Origin: JAFMJV01 sp034436555
Lineage (GTDB): Bacteria > Chloroflexota > Limnocylindria > Limnocylindrales > CSP1-4
Length of the DNA stretch: 64,000 nt
Direction: 5' to 3'
Assembly (NCBI GenBank): GCA_034436555.1
Contig: DAOTUU010000059.1
Span: forward strand, 19,714 to 83,713
The notes beneath the pieces are model-generated. The model worked only from the letters and a program-made list of their open reading frames with translations, made no database searches and was not told the origin of the DNA. Both the position numbers and the translations under genes were made by a program. Shown here piece after piece: positions 42,059-50,879 of this stretch. Within the stretch, counting starts at the first letter, position 1; each line of letters begins with the position of its first letter.

Positions 42059-43516
42059 ATGATCGAGACCCACCCGCGCGTGATGCACGTCGGTGGCCGA
42101 CCGTGGGATGGCACGCCGGAGCGCACGTACGACGTGTACCGGCCGGGGCGCGGCTCGGTCCTGGCGCAGGTCCAGGACACGTCGCCCGCGGAGGTGGCGA
42201 TGGCCGTGGAGGCGGCGCAGGCGGCCGGCCGGGCGTGGGCCGCGCTGGCGGCCTCGGAGCGGGTCGCGGCGGTCAGCGCCTTCGCGGACGCGGTCGACGC
42301 GGCGGCGGACGACCTTGCCCGACTGGATTCGCGCAACGGCGGCCATCCCATCCGCTGGACCCGGTTCGGCGCCCGCAAGGGAGCGGAGACGCTGCGCTAC
42401 TTCGCGGGCCTGGCGCTCGAGGCCGGGGGCCGGACCATCCCCGCCACGCCCGACCATCTCCACCTGACGATCAGAGAGCCCTACGGGGTGGTGGGGGTCA
42501 TCACCGCCTACAACCACCCCACGATGTTCGCCACGGCCCGCACCGGCGCGGCGCTGGTCGCGGGCAACGCGGTCATCGTCAAGCCGGCGGAGCAGACCCC
42601 GCTGTCGGGCCTGCTGCTGGCCGAGATCGCTGCCGCCCACCTGCCGGCGGGGGTGTTCAACGTGGTGCCGGGGCGGGCGGACACGGGCCGCGCGCTCGTC
42701 CAGCATCCGGCGGTCCGCCGCATCAACTTCACGGGCAGCACGGCGACCGCGCTGCGGATCCAGGCCGATGCCGCGGCCAGCGGCCACCTCAAGCGGCTGG
42801 GCTTCCAGCTGAGCGGCAAGAACCCGCTCATCGTGATGCCGGACGTGTCGGCGGAGGAGGCGGCCGACGCCGCCGTCGAGGGCATGAACCTGTACAAGGT
42901 GCTGGGTCAGTCGTGCGGGTCGACGTCGATCGCGTTCGTGCCCCGGTCCATGCTGGCGCGCTTCCTGGAGCTCATCGGGAATCGACTCGGCGCCCTGAGA
43001 CCGGGCGATCCCGAGGACGAGGCGACCCAGGTCGGGGCGCTCGTGACGGCCGGTCATCGGGACCGCGTGGAGCGGCTCGTCCACGAGGCCCGCGAGGGTG
43101 GCGCGCGCGTGGTGGTGGGTGGCGCGCGGGTGGACGAAGAGAGCCTTCGCGACGGCTTCTTCTTCCAGCCCACGGCGCTCGCGGACCTGGACCGCAGCCT
43201 GTCCATCCTGCGCACGGAGGTCTTCGGGCCGGTCCTGTCGGTGGTCCCCTGGGACACCGAGCAGGAGCTGCTGTCGATGGCCAACGCCTCCGAGTACGGG
43301 CTGACGGCGGCCATCTACACCCACGACCTCGACGCCGCGCTGCGCATGGCGCGCGCCGTGGAGGCGGGCTACATCTGGGTCAACGACGTGGAGAAGCGCT
43401 GGATCGGCGTCCCGTTCGGCGGCTACAAGGACAGCGGCACGAGCACCGAGTTCTCGGCCGAGGAGCTCGCCGCCAACTCCCAGGTCAAGACCATCAACAT
43501 CCGCATCGGCGGCTGA
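42059..43516 (+). CDS. Aldehyde dehydrogenase family protein with altered general base
   Basis: 485 residues, full ALDH length. The catalytic cysteine is C286 in 'LGQSCGSTS' and the oxyanion asparagine is N152 in 'ITAYNHPT'. The Glu of the 'ELGGK' motif is replaced by Gln (Q250 in 'LGFQLSGKNP'). This residue is the general base of hydrolytic ALDHs, so activity may be reduced, acylating or altered. 'VNDVEKRWIGVPFGGYKDSG' near the end is typical. It would oxidise the aldehyde from the divergent TPP enzyme if active. The ATG has a GAGGGA site, and the open frame upstream of it is antisense noise. Confidence 0.88.
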   Translation: MIETHPRVMHVGGRPWDGTPERTYDVYRPGRGSVLAQVQDTSPAEVAMAVEAAQAAGRAWAALAASERVAAVSAFADAVDAAADDLARLDSRNGGHPIRWTRFGARKGAETLRYFAGLALEAGGRTIPATPDHLHLTIREPYGVVGVITAYNHPTMFATARTGAALVAGNAVIVKPAEQTPLSGLLLAEIAAAHLPAGVFNVVPGRADTGRALVQHPAVRRINFTGSTATALRIQADAAASGHLKRLGFQLSGKNPLIVMPDVSAEEAADAAVEGMNLYKVLGQSCGSTSIAFVPRSMLARFLELIGNRLGALRPGDPEDEATQVGALVTAGHRDRVERLVHEAREGGARVVVGGARVDEESLRDGFFFQPTALADLDRSLSILRTEVFGPVLSVVPWDTEQELLSMANASEYGLTAAIYTHDLDAALRMARAVEAGYIWVNDVEKRWIGVPFGGYKDSGTSTEFSAEELAANSQVKTINIRIGG

Positions 43517-43524
43517 CCCGGCGC

Positions 43525-43546
43525 CACGACGTCACCCCGCGTCGTG
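43525..43546. terminator. Hairpin between convergent stops
   Basis: Perfect 7-bp stem CACGACG/CGTCGTG with an eight-base loop, eight bases after the aldehyde dehydrogenase stop and including the stop of the convergent amidohydrolase (43532-43534). It is a probable compact bidirectional terminator. Confidence 0.5.
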
Positions 43547-45181
43547 CACGACCTCGCCGTCGAGGATGGTCATGAGCACGGAGATCTCCCGGACGGCAGC
43601 CGGCTCCACCTCGAGCGGGTCGTCGGACAGCACGACCATGTCGGCCGCCTTGCCCGGCTCGAGCGAGCCCAGCAGGTCCTCGTCGTAGCCGCCCCACGCG
43701 GCCATCGTCGTCTGGAGACGGAGCGCCGCGCGCATGTCGATCGCCTGGTCCGGCCCCAGGCGCGTGCCGTCGCGCTGGATCCGGTCGACCGTGGCCGCCA
43801 GCCCCGGCAGCGGGTCGATCGGGACGTTGGGGTAGTCGGTGCCACCCATGACCCGCACCCCGGCCGCGGCCATGGACCGGAGCGGCAGCGCGTCTCGCAG
43901 GTCCTCCACCGACCAGATGCTGGTCCAGCCGTCCCCCTCCCAGAAGAACGCCGGCTGCGTGGACACCAGCAGCCGGGATCGAGCGAGGCGCTCCAGCTGG
44001 CCTCGCGCCGGGGGCAGGTACGCGTGCTCCACGCGATGCCGCAGGTCTCCTCGGCCGGTCGCCGCGAACGCCCGCTCGAACGCATCGAGCGCCATGTCCA
44101 CCGCGCGCGGCCCGATGGCGTGGACCGCGAGGCGGATGCCGGCCCGATGCGCGCGGTCCACCAGGTCGTCCAGGACATCCTGCGGGATGCGCACCAGTCC
44201 CCGATTCGAGGGCTCGCCCGGGTACGGCTCGTGGGTGGCCGCGTTGCGCTCGCCGCAGCCTCCGTCGATGCTCAGCTTCACGCCGCTGAACCGCAGCCAC
44301 GCGTCACCGAGGCTGTGGCGCAACCCCAGGCCGATGACCTGGTCCAGGGAGGTGCGCGCCTCGTGGCCCCGGACCAGGAACCGGACGCGCTGGCGCAGCC
44401 GGCCCTCGTGGTGCAGCTGCAGGTAGGCGCCGACCTCGCGGGGGTCCATCACGATGTCATGGATGCTCGTGATCCCGGCGCGCAGCAGGTGGTCGAATCC
44501 GTCGGCGACCGCCTCGAGCCGCTGCTCGTCGGTGACGCCCGGCAGCACCGAGTCGGGAAGGTTGGGATCGAGGCGCAGCTTGCCCAGCTCCCGAAGCACG
44601 CCCGTGGGCTCACCGTCGACGGTGCGGTCAAGCCGACCGCCCGGCGGGTCCGGCGTGGTCCGGTCGATGCCCGCCCGGGAGAGCGCCAGGCTGTTGGCGG
44701 CGATGGTGTGGTTGCCCACGCCGATCAGCACCAGGGCGTGGTCGGGTGCGACGGCGTCCAGCTCCCAGCGCGTGGGATAGCGGCGCTCGGCGAGCCTGCG
44801 CGGATCGAGCGCATCGCCGCGCACCCAGGCACCCGCCGCCACGCCCGCCACGGCTGCCCGCACATGCTCCAGGACGTCCGCGAGGGTGGCGGGCGCCAGC
44901 TCCAGGAAGTCGATGGTCAGGCGTCGGGCGATGGCCGCCTTCTGGAAGTGGGTGTGGCCGTCGATGAACCCGGGCAGCACCGTCCTGCCCCCGACATCCA
45001 GGCGACGCGTGCCCGGCCCGGCGAGGTCCGCCAGGACGGACCGCTCCCCCACCGCCACGATCCGACCCTGTCGCACGGCGACCGCGCCCGCCACCGAGTC
45101 ACGGGCATCGAGCGTGTGGACCCGCGCGTTCTCGACGATCAGGTCCGCATGGAGCCCCGGCCGGCGCGCCGGCTCAGACAC
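43532..45181 (-). CDS. Amidohydrolase 3-family (YtcJ-like) metal-dependent hydrolase
   Basis: 549 residues. The metal-binding motif H-x-H is at 'LPGFIDGHTHFQKAAI' (about residue 75). The barrel continues with 'GGCGERNAATHEPYPGEPSNRG', 'LAVHAIGPRAVDMALDAFE' and 'HRVEHAYLPP', and the C-terminus has 'LEPGKAADMVVLSDDPLEV'. These are YtcJ/exoenzyme regulatory-like amidohydrolases; substrates of most are unknown. GTG at 45181 overlaps the stop of the preceding luciferase-like gene by eight bases, so the two are coupled. Part of the accessory catabolic cluster from 35.7 kb. Confidence 0.88.
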   Translation of the reverse strand: MSEPARRPGLHADLIVENARVHTLDARDSVAGAVAVRQGRIVAVGERSVLADLAGPGTRRLDVGGRTVLPGFIDGHTHFQKAAIARRLTIDFLELAPATLADVLEHVRAAVAGVAAGAWVRGDALDPRRLAERRYPTRWELDAVAPDHALVLIGVGNHTIAANSLALSRAGIDRTTPDPPGGRLDRTVDGEPTGVLRELGKLRLDPNLPDSVLPGVTDEQRLEAVADGFDHLLRAGITSIHDIVMDPREVGAYLQLHHEGRLRQRVRFLVRGHEARTSLDQVIGLGLRHSLGDAWLRFSGVKLSIDGGCGERNAATHEPYPGEPSNRGLVRIPQDVLDDLVDRAHRAGIRLAVHAIGPRAVDMALDAFERAFAATGRGDLRHRVEHAYLPPARGQLERLARSRLLVSTQPAFFWEGDGWTSIWSVEDLRDALPLRSMAAAGVRVMGGTDYPNVPIDPLPGLAATVDRIQRDGTRLGPDQAIDMRAALRLQTTMAAWGGYDEDLLGSLEPGKAADMVVLSDDPLEVEPAAVREISVLMTILDGEVVHDAG

Positions 45182-46124
45182 GCGGCAGCACGTCCGCCGC
45201 GAGACGCTCCAGCCCCTCCTCGTACGCATCCATGCGCAGCCGGAAGTCCAGGACCAGCTCGTCCACGCCGCGCTCCTTGAACCGGCTCAGGCCCTCCACG
45301 ATGTCCTCCGCGTTCCCGGCGAGCAGGATTCCGTCGAGGCTGTCGGCGGTGTCGAAGGGGCCCGCCTTGACCCAGGCGGGTCGCTCGCGCGCCTCCGCCA
45401 GGAGCCCCGCCACGTTCACCCGCGCCACCGCGGTCTCGCGGTCCCTGTCGATGGACACGACCGGCACGATGGACACCGCCATCCGTCGTTCGCCCGCGCG
45501 GTCCCGCAGCCGCGCCAGCTTGTCGTCGAACACGGGCATCGGACAGCGGCCGGGCATCCAGCCGTCGCAGTACTCCACGGCCCGGTCGACCGACTGGTTG
45601 GTGGACCCGCCGTACCAGATGGGCAGGTCCGCCGGTGGGTGCGGCGCGATCGTCGCGTCGCGCAGGGAGGCCGTGGGGCCCTCGTAGTCGGCGTGGGGCA
45701 CGGCCGTCGCGCGGAGCACGCCCACCATGTCCCGCACCAGGTCGTAGCGCCGCTCGTACGGCATCCCGGACAGCTCGAAGGCCTTGGGCACGTTGCCGGC
45801 GCCGACACCCAGGGTCAGGCGGCCCGGCACCAGCCATGCGAGCGACCCGACCAGCTGTGCCGTGATGGCGTGCGGGCGGATGGGGATGATCGTCGCGGTG
45901 CCCAGACCCAGGCGGCGGGTGCGCATGCCGATCGCGGCGAGGGTGAGGAACGGATCGACGAACGCATCGCCGCGCGCCTCGAACGCATGGCCGCCGGTGA
46001 ACCCCACGTTGTCGCGGACCCACACGCTGGCGAACCCCAGCTCCTCGATGTGCGGTGCCAGCCCGATCAGCCGGTCGTGGTTGCACTGGGGCCCGAAATG
46101 GGGCAACAGGATGCCGATGCGCAT
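45174..46124 (-). CDS. Luciferase-like (LLM class) oxidoreductase
   Basis: 316 residues, luciferase-like TIM barrel, related in fold but not closely to the enzyme at 24693-25730. Marks are 'MRIGILLPHFGPQCNHDRLI', 'IEELGFASVWVRDN', 'TRRLGLGTATIIPIRPHAITAQLVGSLAWLVPGRLTLGVGAG' and 'LPIWYGGSTNQSVDRAVEYCDGW'. Probably F420- or FMN-dependent. It is translationally coupled to the amidohydrolase and divergent from the alpha/beta hydrolase at 46263, which suggests a shared pathway. A GGGGAGG site precedes the ATG. Confidence 0.87.
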   Translation of the reverse strand: MRIGILLPHFGPQCNHDRLIGLAPHIEELGFASVWVRDNVGFTGGHAFEARGDAFVDPFLTLAAIGMRTRRLGLGTATIIPIRPHAITAQLVGSLAWLVPGRLTLGVGAGNVPKAFELSGMPYERRYDLVRDMVGVLRATAVPHADYEGPTASLRDATIAPHPPADLPIWYGGSTNQSVDRAVEYCDGWMPGRCPMPVFDDKLARLRDRAGERRMAVSIVPVVSIDRDRETAVARVNVAGLLAEARERPAWVKAGPFDTADSLDGILLAGNAEDIVEGLSRFKERGVDELVLDFRLRMDAYEEGLERLAADVLPRV

Positions 46125-46262
46125 TCCTTCGGACCTCCCCTGACAGGTTCGGAGATGGCGACAAGGTGGTACGGCCTGCGTTCAGTACGATAGCATGTGG
46201 ACACGATCCAGAGACCCTTGGACACGGGCCGTGCACCGGATCGAGCGCGACGGGAGATCGCG

Positions 46263-47165
46263 ATGCGACAGCGCGAGGATGTCGAGTACCGCTCCGACGG
46301 ATCGACCGTCCGCGGCTGGCTCCACCTCCCGGAGGCGACCGCCCCGGCGCCCGCCGTTGTGCTCTGCCCGGGCTACTCCGGCACGCGCCAGGCCGCGTTC
46401 TACCAACCGTACGTCACGGCGCTCGTGGAGGCGGGCATCGGCGTCCTGCTGAGCGACTATCGGGGATGGGGCGACAGCGACGGCCCGCGCGGCGTCATCG
46501 ACCCCCGGATGCAGACCGACGACCTGAGGGCCGGACTCAGCTACCTCGAGACGCGATCGGAGGTGGACCGGTCCCGACTGGGCCTCGTGGGGGTCAGCTT
46601 CGGGGGCGGCCATGCCACCTGGATCGACGGCGTCGACCGCCGGGTGCGCGCCGCGGTGTCCATCTCGGGCGTGGGTGACGGCGCCGACTTCCTGCGCACC
46701 ATGCGCCGGCGCCACGAGTGGCAGGAGCTGCTCGACCGCCTGGACGAGGAGGCCCGCCGCATCGTGCTGGGCGGCGAGCCCACGCTCGTGCATCCCAACG
46801 AGGACATCCAGATCCCCACGCCGGAGCGTCGTTCGACCACGGTCAAGGGTCCGCTCGACCCCGCGAAGATCCCCACCCGGACGCCGCTCATGAACGCGCG
46901 GGCCATCATCGACTACGCGCCGCGCCGTCTCGCCCCGGAGGCGCGCCGGATGCTCTGGGTGTGCGTGGAGCACGACGCGGTCGTGCCCAGCGAGCACTCG
47001 CGCGAGATGTTCCGCGTGGCGCCCGAGCCCAAGCGGCTGGTCATCCTGCCTGGCTCTGCCCACTACCGGGCGTACGTGGACCAGTTCGAGACGATCCGCG
47101 ACGAGATGCTCGCATGGTTCTCGGAGCACCTGGTGCGGGTGTCCCCCATCCGCGTCACCGCCTGA
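46263..47165 (+). CDS. Alpha/beta hydrolase (dienelactone hydrolase / prolyl-oligopeptidase-like)
   Basis: 300 residues. 'VVLCPGYSGTRQAAFYQPYVTALVEAGIGVLLSDYRGWGDSDGPRG' is the N-terminal oxyanion and strand pattern, the nucleophile is the Ser of 'LGLVGVSFGGGHA' (about residue 114), the acid is probably the Asp of 'VCVEHDAVVP', and the His is in 'PGSAHYRAY'. The ATG at 46263 has a GGGAG site; the open frame begins earlier at 46197, but residues there are basic and unlike the family. The divergent region holds a TACGAT box at 46186-46191. Substrate unknown. Confidence 0.88.
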   Translation: MRQREDVEYRSDGSTVRGWLHLPEATAPAPAVVLCPGYSGTRQAAFYQPYVTALVEAGIGVLLSDYRGWGDSDGPRGVIDPRMQTDDLRAGLSYLETRSEVDRSRLGLVGVSFGGGHATWIDGVDRRVRAAVSISGVGDGADFLRTMRRRHEWQELLDRLDEEARRIVLGGEPTLVHPNEDIQIPTPERRSTTVKGPLDPAKIPTRTPLMNARAIIDYAPRRLAPEARRMLWVCVEHDAVVPSEHSREMFRVAPEPKRLVILPGSAHYRAYVDQFETIRDEMLAWFSEHLVRVSPIRVTA

Positions 47166-47181
47166 CGGCGCGGACGACCGG

Positions 47182-48411
47182 ATGCGCACCTTCCGCCACC
47201 GGCCCTTCGCGGCGTTCTGGATCGCGGGCTTCGCGTCCAACACCGGCACATGGCTCCAGTTCGTCCTGTCGACCATCGTGGTCTACGCCTGGACCGGGTC
47301 GGCGGCGGCGCTGGGCATCCTGGGTGCGGCATCCTTCCTGCCGCTGCTGCTGTTCACGCTCCCCGCGGGCGTCGTCAGCGACCGATGGGACCGCCGGCGC
47401 ATCGTCGTCGTGACACATCTCGCGGCCCTGGCGGCCTCGCTCGCGCTCGCGGCCGCGGTCCATGCCGGCATCCGCTCGGTGGAGGCGGTGGGCATCGGGG
47501 CGTTCCTGATGTACACCTGCTACGCGCTCTCCAAGCCCGCCCTGTCGTCGGTGTTCCCGGCGCTCGTTCCCAAGGAGGAGATTCCCCAGGCCACCGCCCT
47601 CAACTCGCTGAGCTTCGTGCTGGGACAGCTCGCGGGGCCACTGGTCGCTGCATGGTGCATGGCCATCGGCGCGCCGGCGCTGGGTTTCGCGCTCAACGGG
47701 CTGAGCTACCTCGGGCTGACGATCGTGGTCCTGCGCCTGCGATTCCCGGCGAGGGCGGGCACGGGTGTCGCGGGCTCGGTCGTGGACCAGCTGCGCGGTG
47801 CCGGCCGCTACATCCGGTCGGACCGACGCGTCTCGATGATGCTCGTGGTGGTCGCGGTGTCGGTGCCCATCCTGGACGTGGTGCGGATGCTGGCGCCGGT
47901 CCTCACCGCCGGCGCGGGGGACCCGGACGAGGGGTCCGCGGCGCTCGTGGCGGCGGCGCTCGGCGCGGGCGCTGCGGTCGGCCTGGTGCTGTCCACCCGC
48001 CTCTACGACCTGCTGGGACCGGTCCGGGTCCTGCCGGTCTCGCTCGTCGGCATCGGGGTGGCGGCCGTGGGGGTCGCGGCGGCGGGGACGCTGACGATGC
48101 TCCTCGCCGCCTCGCTCGTGCTCGGCGTCGCCTACGGCGTCGTGTTCGCGTCGGCCACGGCCGCGATCCAGGCGGCCGTGCCGGACGCGCTGCGCGGGCG
48201 CGTGATGTCCGTCCACACGCTGGTCCACCTGGGGACGCGGCCGTTCCTGCTGCCCATCGCTGGTGCCATCGCCGCCGTGGCCGGTGTGGCGGGGGCGATC
48301 GTGGCGTTCGTGATGATCCTGCCGCTCGGCATCGTCGCCAGCGTGGCGGCGGGTCGCGAGGAGTCGGCCGTCGGTGCGACGGAGCAGGCCACGACGACCG
48401 GACGGGGCTAG
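47182..48411 (+). CDS. MFS transporter, EntS-like
   Basis: 409 residues, twelve predicted membrane helices. 'RTFRHRPFAAFWIAGFASNTGTWLQFV' at the start and 'GVVSDRWDRRRIVVVTHLAALAASLALA' after helix 2 are typical of the MFS_3 enterobactin-exporter-like group. It lies 16 bases after the hydrolase gene and is probably co-transcribed. It likely exports a small molecule. Its TAG stop is also the beginning of a TAGACT box for the next gene. Confidence 0.87.
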   Translation: MRTFRHRPFAAFWIAGFASNTGTWLQFVLSTIVVYAWTGSAAALGILGAASFLPLLLFTLPAGVVSDRWDRRRIVVVTHLAALAASLALAAAVHAGIRSVEAVGIGAFLMYTCYALSKPALSSVFPALVPKEEIPQATALNSLSFVLGQLAGPLVAAWCMAIGAPALGFALNGLSYLGLTIVVLRLRFPARAGTGVAGSVVDQLRGAGRYIRSDRRVSMMLVVVAVSVPILDVVRMLAPVLTAGAGDPDEGSAALVAAALGAGAAVGLVLSTRLYDLLGPVRVLPVSLVGIGVAAVGVAAAGTLTMLLAASLVLGVAYGVVFASATAAIQAAVPDALRGRVMSVHTLVHLGTRPFLLPIAGAIAAVAGVAGAIVAFVMILPLGIVASVAAGREESAVGATEQATTTGRG

Positions 48412-48414
48412 ACT
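48409..48414 (+). promoter_or_regulatory. -10 box TAGACT overlapping an MFS stop codon
   Basis: TAGACT begins with the stop codon of the MFS gene and lies 77 bases upstream of the small secreted-protein gene at 48492. It is the same box as in the promoter at 35750. No clear -35 is visible. Confidence 0.35.
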
Positions 48415-48491
48415 CCACGACGCATGGGGATCACCCCCCGAAGCCCCCGGTCGAACATTCACATCCGAGGCGTCACTCGCGGAGGTATGGG

Positions 48492-49040
48492 ATGCACTGG
48501 CCCGTGGCAGGCGTGCGCGCCGCGCCGCTCCTCGTCCTGGCGATCGCGATCGCAGCATCAGGTGGCGTGACCGCGCAGCACGGCTCCGGAGACCCGACCG
48601 ACTGGTCGCACCCGACCCACATCCACACGGGCCGATGTCCAATCCCCGGCCCCATCGTGGGGCCGCTCACGGAGGTCAGCCGGAGCGTCGGGGTGACGGT
48701 CGGCTCGCCCGGCGCGATCGCGGTGGAATCGTCCCGGTCGACCTCCGACTGGACGCTGTCGGAGCTCATCGCCACCGACCACGCGGTCGCCGTGCACCTG
48801 TCGTACGAGCAGATGGAGGTCATCATCGCGTGCGGCGACATCGGGGGACCGATGCGGTCCGCGGCGGAGCTCGTCATCGGTCTGGGGTCCGTGGGCGGGT
48901 CGGGCTACACCGGCATCGCGGTGCTCGCCGACGCGGGCGCGGGCATGTCCGTCGCCGACGTGTACATCGCGATGACGACCCCCGGGGCATCACCCATCGC
49001 CGGACCGGCCCCTTCGCCGGCTCCCTATCCGCTCTACTGA
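48492..49040 (+). CDS. Small secreted protein, HIHTG type
   Basis: 182 residues. Signal peptide (about 1-29: …APLLVLAIAIAASGGVTAQ), then a mature domain beginning 'PTHIHTGRCPIPGPIVGPLTEVSR'. The HIHxGxC block recalls the CHRD-type 'H-I-H-x-G' motif found in secreted bacterial beta-domain proteins, but here it occurs only at the start. Two cysteines ('GRCPIPG', 'IIACGDIGG') may bond. It ends in a Pro-rich tail. GGAGG precedes the ATG by seven bases. Function unknown. Confidence 0.65.
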   Translation: MHWPVAGVRAAPLLVLAIAIAASGGVTAQHGSGDPTDWSHPTHIHTGRCPIPGPIVGPLTEVSRSVGVTVGSPGAIAVESSRSTSDWTLSELIATDHAVAVHLSYEQMEVIIACGDIGGPMRSAAELVIGLGSVGGSGYTGIAVLADAGAGMSVADVYIAMTTPGASPIAGPAPSPAPYPLY

Positions 49041-49378
49041 CACCCAGTCGCCGCCCGCCGCCCGCGGCCCGCCGGACGCCGCCGGGTCCGCCCCGCGCCG
49101 CCCTGCCCGCCGCCCGCCGGACGCCGCCCGTGTACGCCGGACGCCGCTCGCCGCCCCGCGCCGCCCTGCCCGCCGCGGTGTCCGCTCACCGGCCATGACC
49201 GACGCGCCCGGACCGGATCCCGTCGGGTCGGGCCGCTGGCAGGCCCATCCGGACACGCCCGGACCCGTTCCCGTCGGGTCGGGCCGCTGAGGGGCCCGAA
49301 TCGGACGCGCCGGCCCGGGGCATGTCGGTCGTGTCCGCTCGGCGGCCAGGCGTCGGGCGGACAGCCGTCCGCCTCAGC
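49041..49378. repeat. GC-rich repetitive gap between convergent genes
   Basis: No gene is visible. The first part is built of CGCCGGACGCCGC-like units and contains a 23-base sequence (beginning CCCCGCGCCGCCC) twice, at 49091-49113 and 49154-49176. The second part holds CCCGTCGGGTCGGGCCGCTG twice, at 49219-49238 and 49270-49289, as copies of a 51-bp period. It probably forms strong secondary structure and terminates both neighbours. Confidence 0.75.
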
Positions 49379-50854
49379 TCAGGCGGTGTCGGAGTAGAGC
49401 TGCTCGTACAGCCTCGTGACGAGCTCGGCCGCCTCGATCGTGGGCCGATCGCACCTCGGATCCGCCGACCGCTCCCGCCAGCGCTCCACGCCCGCCAGCG
49501 CGACCGCGCGGACCGCGTCGGGTGAGGCGTCAGACGGCAGGCCCGCACGTGCCGCGCGATCTCCGGCGCCGCACAGACCCTCCACCTCCTCTCGCTCGGC
49601 CTCGCTGACCGACGCGCGGCCGCTCAGCACGAGGTGCAGCAGGCGCAGGCTCAGGAACTCGCGTGATGCCATCTCCAGCCGCTCGACCGCGCCAGCCAGG
49701 TCGCGGGCACCCGGCGCCCCGCGATGCTCGAGGCGGGTCGCGATCGACCGGATGCCCGCGAGCGCGGTCCGGGCCTTGAGCGCCCTGGTCCGCGCCAGGT
49801 ATCGCTGGGCCAGCAGGCGCTGGAGCTGGCGGATGCCCGACAGTTCCAGGAGCTCCTCCGACAGCTCCGTGGCCGTGCGGATCCTTCCGGAGGCGATGCG
49901 GTCGACGGCGACCCGCAGGCCGAACAGGCCGAAACGCCGCAGCAGTTCCTCGGCCACGGGTGCGTCGTGGGGGCACAGCAGCGGATCGCGGAACCGATCC
50001 ACGCTCACCAGCAGCGCCTCGCGTCGAGCGACCGGGAGCACGGCGATGACCCGCAGCCACGCGAACTCCTGCTCGCGGAGGGTCGCTCCCGTCTCCGCGA
50101 GGAGCCCCGCCACGGGCACCACGCCCGATGCGAGCTCGCGGACCCGGGCGTCCGTGGCACGGCGCGCCGCCACCCGTCCGGCGGACTCGAGGCTGTCGGG
50201 CCGAGCCGCGCCGATCTCATCGGCCCGGGACAGGATGACGATGGCGTTGATGGGCGACGAGAAGGCGATCGATCGGTCGGTGAACGTCTCCAGGAACCGG
50301 GTGTCCGTCGGGTGCAGGTGGCGCATCAGGTACAGCACCGCGTCGGCCTCGCCCGGGCCGTCCCGGCCATCGTCGAACAGCGCCTCGGTCGTGCGCGCGG
50401 GTCCCCGAGCATCCGCGGAGTCCAGCCCGGGAGTGTCGATGAGCACCAGCTCAACCAGCCTGCCCGACGGCCAGCCGACCTCGATCCGGTCGACCGCGTC
50501 GGCCGGGAGACCGCCCAGGTCGATCTCGAGCGTGCCGTCGTGCCGGTGGAATCCGAGGTCCTGACGACCATCATGACGCAGCCGCGCGGTGACACGGTAG
50601 CCCAGGTCATGGCGATACCACGTCGCGACCCGGGTGCACTCGCCGGCGTCGGTCGCCGCGAGCCGCTCCCCGACGAGCGCGTTGAGGAGGGTCGACTTGC
50701 CCGCCTTGATCCGACCGGCGATCGCGACGCGGAGCGGCTCCTCGAAGCGCTCCGCGAGCGCGAGGGCCTCCGACTCCAGGCCCGACCCCGACGCGAGGCG
50801 GCGCGTGTCGAGGAGGAGCTGCCGCACCTGGTCGCCCAGGTCCGTCCCGCTCAT
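49379..50854 (-). CDS. Dynamin-like GTPase, lacking a clear membrane helix
   Basis: 491 residues. GTPase motifs: P-loop GRIKAGKS (47-54), switch II 'LIDTPGLD' (138-145) and a G4-like 'LSRADE' (208-213, non-canonical for N/TKxD). The rest is helical and charged, as in bacterial dynamin-like proteins. It is encoded 25 bases after the Hsp70-PASTA gene on the same strand, so probably an operon. The family binds and remodels membranes; here partner recognition by Hsp70 is inferred from context. A paired second GTPase gene at 52774 points away from it. Confidence 0.8.
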   Translation of the reverse strand: MSGTDLGDQVRQLLLDTRRLASGSGLESEALALAERFEEPLRVAIAGRIKAGKSTLLNALVGERLAATDAGECTRVATWYRHDLGYRVTARLRHDGRQDLGFHRHDGTLEIDLGGLPADAVDRIEVGWPSGRLVELVLIDTPGLDSADARGPARTTEALFDDGRDGPGEADAVLYLMRHLHPTDTRFLETFTDRSIAFSSPINAIVILSRADEIGAARPDSLESAGRVAARRATDARVRELASGVVPVAGLLAETGATLREQEFAWLRVIAVLPVARREALLVSVDRFRDPLLCPHDAPVAEELLRRFGLFGLRVAVDRIASGRIRTATELSEELLELSGIRQLQRLLAQRYLARTRALKARTALAGIRSIATRLEHRGAPGARDLAGAVERLEMASREFLSLRLLHLVLSGRASVSEAEREEVEGLCGAGDRAARAGLPSDASPDAVRAVALAGVERWRERSADPRCDRPTIEAAELVTRLYEQLYSDTA

Positions 50855-50879
50855 CCCGGCGATGCCCCTGCGACCACGC

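Noticed and set aside
42005..43324. Extension of the TPP-enzyme frame upstream to 43324
   Set aside because: The extension is antisense to the aldehyde dehydrogenase. Family similarity begins at the ATG at 42004, next to a promoter box.
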